64,000 nt of DNA, taken from positions 7,512,193-7,576,192 of the forward strand of contig SCHM01000001.1 of assembly GCA_004123355.1 (NCBI GenBank), in the 5' to 3' direction. Of the stretch, positions 10,462 through 21,111 are shown piece by piece. The DNA comes from Amphirosellinia nigrospora. Its lineage: Eukaryota > Ascomycota > Sordariomycetes > Xylariales > Xylariaceae. Below the pieces are notes generated by a model that worked only from the letters and a program-made list of their open reading frames with translations, had not been told where the DNA came from and did not search any database. Each line of letters starts with the position of its first letter. The first letter of the stretch is position 1. The position numbers were made by a program, and so were the translations under genes.

Positions 10462-13400
10462 TTTGAATATTAGAATTGATGCGATAAGAGAATGGCAAAA
10501 GTTGAATGAGTGAATGAATGTGAGGTGAGGGGTGGAGAGAAAAGAACAATTCCAATGTTCTGGAGGCGTTAGAAAGCCTTATATATCCAAGTCGCCTCAC
10601 AGCTCAGCTCTGCTAGTTCGCCAGCATATTGCCATGCACGAATCCCAGGTCTTGGGTCATCCTGCATTACGTTTGGAAAAGGGTGCCAAACTAGGGTTGA
10701 ATGGGTACATTTCACCTAAAATAGCACACTAGTTCGTCTTGTGGATGAGGCTGACTGTCTTGGAAGATACTTCTACACAATGTGGAGGTGCCGACCAAGA
10801 AGCTTAGTGTACCTTGGCAAATGCAACTGGACTGTGATAGGCTAGGTTCTTCAATATTGGGGAGTCCCATGCGTTTGTAACGAATCCTTGGGTGGATAAG
10901 TGGCGCATTTCCCGGGCATGTCTGGGTTAAAGCTGAGACAACTGTATGCCAGGGAAATGAAGCCAAGTGCTTGCCGTGGGCTATTATATTTTCTTCTGGT
11001 GTCTGTTGAATATTTGTTCTGCTGTACGCCGTCCTTGCAGTCTTTTTTCTCTCCCCAATGTAATTATCAAGTCAGTGGAGAATACCGTGATAGTCATACG
11101 ACGTATTAATAAAGTTACCGACAGACAGTGGGTGGCCGTCTTGACCTGTAATACAATTTCGACTATCACAGGGGCAATGACCGGGGCCCCCTGACCCGAA
11201 GCCTCACAGCCAGGTTACTACCGGTAGCTGACATAAGATGCCAAGATCTTGATGACCAAAATAAGGTTAGTCAAGATCTAAATAGTAGTGTAGAATAATA
11301 GAGGTTTAGCGTTTTGGTCTCGTTTCAGTAGCGTTGAAAATACAAGCAACTGGGCCGGCAAAGGCGTGTTGAGCTTGGGATTTGTCAACAACTAGAAGTA
11401 GTGTATAGCAAGTTGAAGCTTCCAGAGGCCATGGAAACTAGTCAAGACGGTGTAGATAAGAAACACTGAAAAATCAATGCGGTGAGGTCTTTCAATTCAT
11501 TCTTCTAACTACTACCAAGACTACTAAAGACTACTTACTCTAGTTGCCAACCCCAATGCCTGCATTCTCTTGACCGGTTTTTTGCGGACAAGGGCAGGTA
11601 AGTATACTGGTAGTGTATAGCTCGGTAAGATGTTTAAGGGCTTCCGACGCCCCTTTTATGAGTTCGATCGTGGTTCCATGTGCATAAGCTTAATTTAAGC
11701 ATGGTGGCCCCCATCTATGTAGGGGTGCAGTTGGCCAGTAAATAATGTGGAGGTGCCATCACTTACCTCTAGCATAAGTAAGTAGTGTACTGCAGTACCT
11801 GTACACTGCATATGCAAGCTAAGTAATATTCCTGCATGACGTTTGGGTTCGTGAGCGCACTGGAAGGATGGGTGAGATTATACAGTATCTCCAAATTGCT
11901 CATCTGGCCGGTAATCTGGGCTTGCAGGAGTCCGGGGTACGCGCCCTCCACTTTACCCTGACGGCGAAAATGTTCCCTTCGTCATTGTGGCAGTGAATTA
12001 GTTCGCCGATAATGTGCCCCGCGTAAACTTATCGTTGGAATACCGATCATTACCTGATATGTCCTTGTTCATCGAAGAGTTGCCACTTACTTAAGTCTCA
12101 CGGATAGATCCTTGGGCGTCGAAGAGCACAAACCACGCGGTAGGGCTACGTGTGGAATTGTGGTGTCGGTGCGGGTAGTCCGGATTTTTTTTGTTAGGCT
12201 CGGTCCAAGTCGGTCTTGTTGTCTTGGTGGTGTTCGTGTCGTCTGAAAAGGTAATGGCTTCCCTTTCCATTTTGAGTCATCTTCTCGCCCGATTTGACAT
12301 TCGAGTGGACTCGTCTAAAGTTAGTGGTGACGCCCAGACAATTCGACATATTCCACGTTGGATGCATCAGTGTCGCAGTCGTGAAACTACTTCGTCTTCC
12401 CTCATCAAACTGAGCGGTAAAGGGTAAACCGGTGGATGCTGCTAGACTAGGCGTGCTGGGCAATCCTTTTGGAACCATGAACACGCGTTCGCGACTCTGC
12501 GCCAAGAGCCAAGCAAGCGACAGCTCATATTAGACAGTCAGCGACGACTCTTAGGCCAGCCTTGTCGCTGCGAGTCAAAGCCACATGAAAAATTGTCTCG
12601 ACTCTTGTTTAAGCAATTCATCTCTGCTCGACATTTTGCGCTTCGCATGACATGGAGTGCCTCCGCTCGATTAATTCCGCCAATCGCGCGGTCCGTTGCA
12701 TCCCTGTATCGCCGACCGCTCTTACTATAGCAAGGTGATGAACTAAGACAAGTGCGTGCTGACTCGTTTGCGGGGCGATGCTGTATTGTCGTCTCCCCAG
12801 ATCTCCCCAGGTTACCACGTCGATCTTATTCACTCTTATAATCATCGCAGTCGACCTTCGTTACTCATTTTGGACGGCGAGGATACCGTGGCCTGCTGGT
12901 TGTTACTGCAATAAGCATCCTGTCTTCGCCCATCCTTCATGCCAACGATGCTGGCAGTTATGCGTAGTGTTGCATTTTCGCTTTGGCTCATGCTCGTATG
13001 GATCGTTGGTCCAAACTTTGTCTCGTTGTATGCTGGTTTGACAGACAATCACCATTTTCAGCGGCATCATCGTTTGCATGACGTTGACTCGATCTTCGGC
13101 TTCAATTACGGTCTAAGCTGCTGATGCTATCTTGATAGCTATGACTTGGTAAGGATTCATGGGGTAAGTGGTAACCACAACGTGGCCTTGAGGAAGCAAG
13201 CATTCAAATGCTTCGTCTCTGTCTGTAATATTGAGGTGGAAGCTGTCGCGGGTATTATCTGCACTAATGATCAGTAGTGCGCCCTGCCAAATAGCCCTGA
13301 GCTGTTGCATCAGGCCTTCGTTTTGGAGGTTGTGCGTTGTTCTGTTCATCGAACTCATCTCGTTCTGTAGATGAGGCACTCAGTTCGGATGATTGGTGTC

Positions 13401-14558
13401 GGATTTTCATTACGACCGCTGAGCATAGGAGTCGGGTTGCTTAGGCTCCTTGTAAGCATCCTTTGATGTGGAAGGTGCAAATATTCGATTCTAGCTGGTG
13501 ACCGGTCATTCGACATGATAAAAAGCTGCATATTATGCCATATAATAGGGCCGTATGACGTTATTACTCTATCGTCCTCTCTCTTCTAAATCTCGTCTAT
13601 ACTCGCAATATCGCATAGCCGCCACGATCTCGTAAAGCAGCTCCTCGTTCTGTTTGGATGGAACTTTATCTATCGGGCCCTCGGGGGTCGCTTTTTGCGT
13701 GGCATCGGTACTTCGAATGGGCGGCATATGATGTGGTTGTTTACCTGGCGGTTGTGCTGCTACATCCCGATGTTCATCTCTCAAGTTCCCTGAGTATAAG
13801 TTGCTACATTCTTGCATGGGTCGGTGGTATGCATGTGATGGTATAAAGTGTAGAATCAAGCCATATTTTCCGGAGGGGGCAATCGTGGGTAGTATTATAA
13901 TAACATTGACGTTTTGTTTAGTAGTTAAGGCAAATCAGAGACAAGTGCCGTCAGTCTCGCTGTCTTGATATATAAGAGAGGACAGAGTCTCTTACTGTTG
14001 TACGGCAGAAGTGCGGGATTACACGGTCGTATTTTTAGGTCAATTGAAATACATTTGCGGCACAGCATTTAGCCCTACATAAAGCGATGAATGGCGTCCA
14101 GCTAGCCATCCGGGTAGCCATTCAGGTGGCATAGAACTGACCTATTTCATGAGAAGCGGTTAGCCAATCGATTCAGCTAAACCAGAGGTTGCATCAAGGC
14201 GAACCAAACCAAGATACTGCCTTGCCTGCCTGCATCACATGTATGATACGTAACGAACACTATGCTACGATAAAAGCAAGTTGTTATCAATAAATACATC
14301 GGCGGGTAATTCCGTTAGTAACTTACAAACTTGCAAATTTCTTCATATAGCATAATATATCGATTTGCACCTAGATTGCACCTCTGTATGTAAAGAAAGT
14401 TAAGTTACAACATACCTGGTAGATGAACACTTTATTTACCGCGAAAACATCATTGATCAACCATGTGTGACGGAGAATGAATTGTGCATCTTTGCATTGA
14501 ACCGAATGATGAAAATACCTAGAAGTGTGTGATGGGAAAGGCAAAAAGGATAAAATGT
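10462..14558. other. Gene-free region with a possible degraded coding stretch
   Basis: The left end contains the HD-gene promoter (see 10577-10586). From about 10.6 to 12.1 kb I see no gene. The 14-bp word AATGTGGAGGTGCC occurs near both 10.78 and 11.74 kb. From about 12.2 to 13.9 kb the minus strand translates in patches into Gln-, Asn- and Ser-rich sequence interrupted by many stops, as if a coding region or transposable element had decayed. No conserved motif could be named. From 13.9 kb to the tRNA nothing is visible. Confidence 0.4.
10577..10586 (-). promoter_or_regulatory. Probable TATA box of the HD hydrolase gene
   Basis: On the minus strand this reads ATATATAAGG, 116 bp or more upstream of the start codon at 10461. 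GGCG-containing words on both sides form a loose inverted repeat (GAGGCG and CGCCTC) that could bind a regulator; that part is inference. Confidence 0.4.
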
Positions 14559-14660
14559 TGGACGAACGGGGAATTGAACCCCGGACCCCTCCCAGACGCT
14601 ACTATTATCATCAGATTTTTGAGATGCGAAGGGAGTATCATACCCCTAGACCATTCGCCC
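14559..14660 (-). tRNA. tRNA-Ala (anticodon CGC) with 30-nt intron
   Basis: The acceptor stem GGGCGAA pairs with TTCGTCC, with a G3-U70 wobble (the alanine identity pair) and A73. The A box TGGTCTAGGGG and B box GGTTCAATTCC are both perfect. The anticodon stem CTCCC/GGGAG encloses loop TTCGCA-T, giving anticodon CGC at 14628-14626. A 30-nt intron (14624-14595) lies in the canonical place, one base after the anticodon. The T arm CGGGG/CCCCG is perfect. The D-arm is of the TCTAGNGGTAT type more usual for Pro or Gln tRNAs, so isotype should be confirmed, but anticodon and G3-U70 agree on alanine. Confidence 0.88.
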
Positions 14661-15355
14661 GGATTGCTCCTGCAAAGCAGAAACCACGTCTTACGACATC
14701 CAGAACCACTAGTACCTTCGTTTGTCACGTGACTAGGACATCTCAGGCGTGAGACCAGCGTACTGTATCATTATCCATACTAACACGGTATTTCCTAACT
14801 AGGTACCTACTAGACCGTATACTACCTACGTACGTACCCAACTTCAAGACCAACCTCATTACTGAGCAATAGTCGAAGTGCATACTTTACGATGCGGATC
14901 TCCATTTCTAGTTCTTTGACTTGATACCTCGTTTTTCAAATTGTCGTGCTACCAACAGCTACGCGCAACCCGGCGGATCCAAACAGATTTAGCCATTCCC
15001 CTATCCAGTTGGTGTGAGCGAGGCGGTTACCGCCACTGCCGCCTCGATGGCCCCTGATGGCGGCCTGCAGTTTACGGGCGTTTGGTGAGTTGAGAATGAG
15101 AGACAACCGCCAACAACAAAGACAAAAATTTACTAATGAGAGATAAGGTTCATCGCTTCATTTACTTGGTTATCGCACTCCTTACAAAGGCACACCTTAA
15201 TCAGTCAGTACCTACGTCTTCAACTTCTATGTTAACTAATAACGTACTGACTGAAGTACCTAGATCAACCACGTCTCTCATCTTTCCTATTATTACTTAT
15301 TTCAGGCTTGGCAGCTTTCGCTGTGAGCCTATTTTCGAAATGGCTGCCGGGCGCT
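14661..15355. other. Intergenic between tRNA and GT90 gene
   Basis: This should hold the GT90 promoter and 5' leader. The words CTAGGTACCTACTAG and CTACGTACGTACC give a cluster of short palindromes near 14.80-14.84 kb. No gene is seen. Confidence 0.5.
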
Positions 15356-18135
15356 GATGGAAGATTTGGTTTGCTTATTTGTCATTGCTCATCGTGACGA
15401 CTTTTCTAACGTGGCCGATAGATTCCGATGCCGTCTTAAAAGCATCATCGTCCTCTTTACCTCCGAGACCACGCCGATTCTATGCTCCCTGTATTATTGT
15501 TCTCATCGTCTTTAGACTCGAGCTTGTTTATAGAGGGTTGCGTGATTTTCAATGCTCCGTTGCGGGCGTCGAAGTGAGTATCACAATACCGTCAGCATGT
15601 CTCACGACTAACTTTATCAAACAGGCATTTTTGCCGTTACTATTTGCGACCTACAAGTTCTTCTCATATCGCCCACCGCCACCGGTAGATGCAGATGAAC
15701 CTGAAGATATGTGGGGAAACCCGCTTGAGGACCTCAAGGACTGGCTCAGAGGTTCACCCATCATGCTAATTGTTGGAACTATTCTCCTCACCCACGGAAC
15801 CTTCATCGCCAGCAACTCCGTGACCCGATCCACATACTTCTGCTCTTCTTCGGCAGATCAAGGGTCGCTCGTGGTATTCACCCAGTGGGCTGGACTTTTC
15901 ACAGATGCGGTCATCATCACCCTTTCATGGAGGGTTCTCTCTTGGGCGCGAACAACCAGGAGTCGACTACGCACCCTCGGTAGCATTTTGTTCATCACAT
16001 CATTTGCAACATGTATTCCGCTACTAGCGTCACAGCTTTCCCGGCGTGGTGAAATCGTCGGTCACCAGTCTCTTAGAGGAGTTAATCCTTTGTACCTTTT
16101 CGACACTATGAGCACCGGTGTCGTTGTAGCTACTCTTGTTATATCTGCATCCTTGATGATATGTGATGCGTCACCCCTCGAACCCATCACGATTGCTACC
16201 TTGACGTACGGTCTATTGGCTAGTATTGGTAGCATGTTGCTGGTCGGTACATACCAGCAAACATCTGCAGCGCGGCCGCTGCTCACATTAGGGACGATCT
16301 CATTTGGGTTCACCATTTTCACGTACACCAACAATATGCGCTCTGTTATTTTCATAAGACGCGTGTTTTTCTTATTATTGCTTGTTAGCATAATAATTAC
16401 TTCGACTATTTATGTTGCTTTGACACCAAGGTTACTTACTCGTCATCCTGTGGATGATCTCGTCTATAAGAACCGGATAGAAGCGGATCGATGGTTGCGA
16501 CATGCCACGGTTAGCACAACACTAAACCTCGCAGTTAAAGAATACGGAGAGAGACACAACGGGCGTAAACCTCCGCAAAACTTTGACAGATGGTTTGAGT
16601 TTGCCCGGCAGAGGAAGTCTGTTGTTATCGATAGGTTTGATCAGATAGAAGAAGACATCTCACCGTTCTGGGGCCTACGACCGCAAGATATTCGAGACGG
16701 TCTTGAATACCTCAAGAGTCAGCCTAACATTGGTATCATCAGCATTACTGGTGGCAAAGCGACTTACAAAGGGGCGGCTAATCCTTCGCAACAAGAAATA
16801 CTAGACGATATTGTGACGCTAATCTCTACCTTTGTGGATCATCTTCCAGCGATGGAGCTTGCTATAAATTTGCAAGAACGGCCAAGGGTTCTTGTTCCTT
16901 GGAATGAGATGCACCAATTACGAATGAAAGCTACTCAAACGGGGTTGAGTCTCATATCCGGTCGACTAGGTAAACGTGATGAGTCGAACATGGATACACA
17001 AGAGCATATTGCAATCACTAAGCGAACAATACCAGCAGCAAGACTAGCGGATTCGAGCCCCCCGTATATTCCGGCACGTCAGTTTCGCCACCTCGAGGTT
17101 CTCGCTTGCCCTCCCGGCTCGCCGAGTCGTAGTGACGCCAACTGGAATGTGAGAGACTTCTGTGCCTCGTGTACCTCACCTCATAGCAAGGGGCAATTCC
17201 TTGAGCAGTGGCAAACAGCCCTCGACCCGTGTCATCAGCCTGACATTTTTAACCTCCATGACTTTCATACTATTCCGCATCGATTCGAATTATACCAGAA
17301 TTTACTACCCTTGTTTAGTGGGTCAAAAACGGCTGGTTTCAATGATATCTTGATTCCATTCTCGAGGGGTGGGTTGAAACAAGAATATGATGGCACAACT
17401 TTCCTTCAGAAGCGGGATATAGTTATGTGGCAAGGCAATGTCGAAGACATCCCAACGGCGACTCATGAGTCACTCCATGGTAGCCATCGTTTGCGTTTAG
17501 TCCACTTAATTCAGAATGCCACAACAACGGATAACATTCCCATGCTGTTAGGAATAGGGGCAGGACAGAATAGTAGGTTTCGATACGAAGATGTCCCTAC
17601 TACTGAGGGTAATAGTATTTTGCCGTTGCAATTCTCACTAAGCGGCCCATCTGAGGGCTGCAAAGACCCGAATTGTGAACTCCTACAGAATGAGTTCGGA
17701 TTGGAGCCGCCAGTCGCCGAGATGGATAGTCGTTATGTGATGTTACTCGACACCAGCAACGGGCCACCGCCAGACCTACTACAGGTTTTGCAGTCCAACA
17801 GCGTGCCGGTTCTGTCGTCCATCTTCCAGCAATGGTTCTCGGAACGGCTGATGCCGTGGGTGCACTTCATTCCCATCGATACACGATATCACGCGTTGCA
17901 TAGCACGATGTCGTACTTTATCGGCTTGGATGGGCGTGGCATGCTCAATGGACGAAAGCAGATCACGCCCCCGAGAGCAGAGGATGCCAAATGGATCGCC
18001 CAGCAAGGCCGTAAATGGGCTGAGAAGGCAATAAGGAAGGAAGACATGGAGGTTTATTTGTTTAGGCTGCTATTGGAATGGGGACGGGTCATCGACGATC
18101 ATCGGGATGCTGTGGGCTTTGTATTAAAAGGGTGA
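15356..18135 (+). CDS. Membrane-bound glycosyltransferase family 90 (CAP10-like) protein
   Basis: Large Golgi-type membrane protein. The N-terminal ~330 residues hold seven or more hydrophobic segments (such as ILLTHGTFIAS, ILFITSFATCIPLLA, VFFLLLLVSIIITSTIYVAL). The C-terminal ~550 residues are a GT90/CAP10 domain, recognisable by NFDRWFEFA, the IDRFDQIEEDISPFWGL region, MLLDTSNGPPPDLLQ, SSIFQQWFSERLMPWVHFIP and the C-terminal WAEKAIRKEDMEVYLFRLLLEW. GT90 proteins include fungal xylosyl- and glucosyltransferases that act on capsule or wall glycans; the donor here is unknown. The open frame begins only at a TTG (15379). The likely start is the ATG at 15356, whose sequence ATGGAAGATTTGG would read M-K-I-W in frame if one G were extra. 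A 51-nt intron at 15574-15624 (GTGAGT, CTAAC, CAG) is a multiple of three and stop-free, so the frame reads through it. Mature protein about 905 residues. Confidence 0.85.
15574..15624 (+). other. In-frame intron of the GT90 gene
   Basis: GTGAGT donor, GACTAAC branch site 15 nt before the AACAG acceptor, length 51. Retention would insert 17 residues (starting VSITIPSA) without a stop or frame change. Removing it joins AGVE to AFLPLL. Confidence 0.8.
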
Positions 18136-18753
18136 TGAAACTCGGTCGAATGTACATATAGACACTTTGGTGAGACTGCTGCGTACCTTGTAAGTACTAA
18201 GTAGTTGCAAACTTATTAGATAAACAAAACAGGCCTGATGGGGTCTAAAATACCTAGGTAATGGAAGTAAGTTGTAACTTCTGCTTTAGGTACAAAAGTA
18301 CCCAAAATACCTATAACATGAGCTTCCAATTCCAGATCGGCCCTTTAGTAGGTACCTTGGTACTTTCCCGCAACACATTTATAGCAGCATATGCTCATTT
18401 AATGCATAAAATGCTTACTTGCTTACAGTGTTGCAAGGCGTGACGTATGCTGCTGTAAGCTGTGCTCAGCTTCACTGAAAATGAGGCTATGACACCGCAG
18501 CACTTCCCACCAACCACCAACTATCAAACACCAACCACGCCGACTCTCCAACTCGCCAACGAACCGACCAAGCTTATCGCCTAACCAATGGATTAACCTA
18601 CCACCTATGCGGCTGGTCCTCGGTGGAATCAAGATACAATTATAGTCATCGTTTTATCAAGAAGCTGCCAACGATCCAATTCGATCCGCTCGTCCCACTG
18701 TCGCAGTCGCAGACCTGAGACTCGTACTTGGGCACGCTACCAAGCCTCGCACA
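18136..18753. other. Intergenic, GT90 3' flank and SNX4 promoter
   Basis: One TACCTAGGTA copy, and a dense set of AGGTA/TACCT words from 18.24 to 18.37 kb. The last ~250 bp is C/A-rich (repeated CCAACCACC-like words), as is usual upstream of fungal start codons. No gene. Confidence 0.5.
18251..18260. repeat. TACCTAGGTA palindrome, copy 2
   Basis: Perfect palindrome 115 bp past the GT90 stop codon. Partial copies (GTAGGTACC, GGTACAAAAGTACC) follow within 110 bp. Confidence 0.8.
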
Positions 18754-20248
18754 ATGGCCGTCATCGACCAGGACAACTTTTCCAACATCTCGTGGCATAG
18801 CGAGGCTGGCGATGGAGCTGGGGCTGGGGCCGGGCCTGCCGCGTCAAGCGCATCGCTATCGAATATCGAAGCCGAGCCGCCCAGCAGCGAGGACCAGCAA
18901 CATGGCCAGAACCTGCAGCTCCAGGATCCCGGCCTGTCCGGCGACATACTCGAGTGTACCGTCTCAGAGCCGCATAAGGAAAGCGACGGCACCAAGGATG
19001 CCTTTGTATCCTATCTAATCACTACTAATGTGCCTTGCCTCGCCTCCACACTCGCTTACCTCTCATTACTAACCTACTATTTCCCTAGTCCACCTTCCCT
19101 CCTTCCAGAAACCGACCTTCACCGCCCGCCGACGTTTTACCGACTTCCTCTTTCTCTCCAAGACTCTCTCCAAGGACTACCCCGCCTGTGCCGTCCCCCG
19201 TTACCAGACAAACAGCGTATGGAATATGTGCGGGGGGATCGGTTCGGGCCCGACTTCACAAACCGTCGAGCCTATTCGCTCCAGCGTTTCCTGATGCGCC
19301 TCACCTCCATCCAATCCGCGGCGCGCCCCTATCCTCCATACCTTTTTGGAGTCTCCTGACTGGAATGCAACAATGAGGGCTCGCGCCGGTAGGACAAGCA
19401 TCACGTCTGATCAGGGGAGTAGCGGTGTATTCGACAACTTTGCCGACACATTCATCAACGCCTTCACAAAAGTTCATAAGCATGACAAGCGATTTATTGA
19501 GGTGCGGGAGAAGAGCGACAAGCTGGATGAAGATCTCGCCCAGGTAGAGAAGGTCGTGGCCCGTGTTGTGCGGCGTGAGACCGATCTAGAAACCGATCTA
19601 CGGGACTTGACAGAGCAGTTCCAGAAACTCATCACGCTAGAGCCCGGCGTGGAAACAGCTGTGCATGGATTCGCCGCTAGTATCGAGGACTCGGCGGCGG
19701 GGCTTAAGAAGCTACGCGAGCACACGGACCAAGATTATCTTGGCAGCTTACGGGATATGCAGGCATATAGCCTGGCTCTTAAAAATCTGCTCAAAGCACG
19801 GGAGCAGAAGCAGCTGGATCATGAACAGCTCACCGAGTACCTCAACAAGTCGACATTCGACCGCGACTCACTAGCCGCGGGCCACGGGAGCTCCGGTGCC
19901 CTGGGTGGTGCCGGGGGTTTTATCCGATCCAAGATTGAGGACGTTCGTGGCGTGGATCACGAAGCTAGCCGAAGGGAACGGCAGCGTAAATTGGAGATCC
20001 GCATCGACGAGCTGACAACAGAAGTCGAGCGTGCTAGGAAGACATCAGAGATGTTTGACGAGGAGGTCGTGAAGGAGGTGGTTGATTTTGAACGAATCAA
20101 ACGAGTCGAGCTCAAAGGTCAGCTTGGAGCTCTTGCTGATGCCCACGTCGATTTCTATGGTGGTGTCATCGATGTGTGGGAGAAGTACATTCGTGACATG
20201 GAGAAAGAGGGTATGAAGCCATCACCGTTATCGGCTGATACCTCTTAG
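18754..20248 (+). CDS. SNX4: Sorting nexin-4 / Atg24 (PX-BAR protein)
   Basis: Endosomal sorting nexin that binds phosphatidylinositol 3-phosphate through its PX domain and tubulates membranes through a BAR dimer. It recycles SNARE cargo and supports selective autophagy. The start MAVIDQDNFSNISWHSE is characteristic of fungal Snx4. Exon 1 (18754-19029) ends at VSYLITTN; the intron is 19030-19088 with a CTAAC branch. The PX domain follows (FTARRRFTDFLFLSK, PDKQRMEYVRGDRFGPDF, FTNRRAYSLQRFLMRL). From about residue 210 the BAR region is long amphipathic helix (DKLDEDLAQVEKVVARVVRR, VEVERARKT-like, HVDFYGGVIDVWEKYI). The frame breaks about four times in exon 2 (near 19.10, 19.20, 19.29 and 19.31 kb). 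All are one-base deletions, two of them in C runs, within strongly conserved PX sequence, so sequencing error is the simplest reading. Confidence 0.92.
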
Positions 20249-21111
20249 ATGTCGATGGGTCCTGGATCGTTGAGCCAAGTCTGCTCGTCATTCCGATGAC
20301 ACCCTTGACAGGTATACAATACATCATAACTAGTTGGGAAATGGGATAGGCGTTGTTGGCCTGGAGCACTAGGAGTATGGGTGTCGTGTTGTATGATAAC
20401 CTTGAACGTGGATGGGAGAAACGCCGTACAGGCGTACACATGGGATTCTGAGAATAGAAGCTAATGCCTTTTCATGAGGAATAGAACACGGCTTAAACAA
20501 ACCATGTAGGCGTGATGTGATCAGAGGCGAGACCGGCTTGCTCTACAAGGAAGCGCTAAACTAAAGTGCTCTGTGCACGGTACGCTCTTTCATCTTCCTG
20601 GTGTACTAGAACAGCTTTGTATCGGAACGGCTTATGATTTAGTGCTAATGGGGGGTGCTCATGAAGTTGATAGGGAATCTCTGGTATAGCAGACATTCCC
20701 ATCTATCTTATCCACTATGCCATGATCCCCCGACCCTCCAGGTCAACAATGAAAAGGGGCCACGAGAGCAAGATCGAAGAATAGCTTCGAGGTATTTGTT
20801 GCCTCGTTGTGCCTTATGAATTAGTATTGTTGGTTCTACCCTCTTTGTTGTCCCGAATTGTTTAATCCAATTTCACGTTTCCGGCCCAACCACTTCTTTG
20901 TAAGCCTTGGACGGCTAGATACTCGGCACTGAACTGACCTGTAAGTATTCATTACCTAAGTACCCAATCGGAATGGCGGTTTTCGGTACATTGATAGCGA
21001 CGAAGAAGACACAACCTGTAACTTGAATGGGTGTAATTTCCAAACCATCCCCTTGCACGTCTCTCGGCAAGTAGCTGCTAAACCTCACCTACCTACCTAT
21101 AGCGTCTCACC
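20249..21111. other. Intergenic spacer
   Basis: Contains the SNX4 3' flank and the promoter of the next plus-strand gene, with CTACCTACCTAT just before its start codon. No gene is seen. Confidence 0.5.

Noticed and set aside
12194-12505. 103-codon minus-strand frame
   Set aside because: Starts at TTG, no motif, and length is within chance expectation; covered by the degraded-stretch entry.
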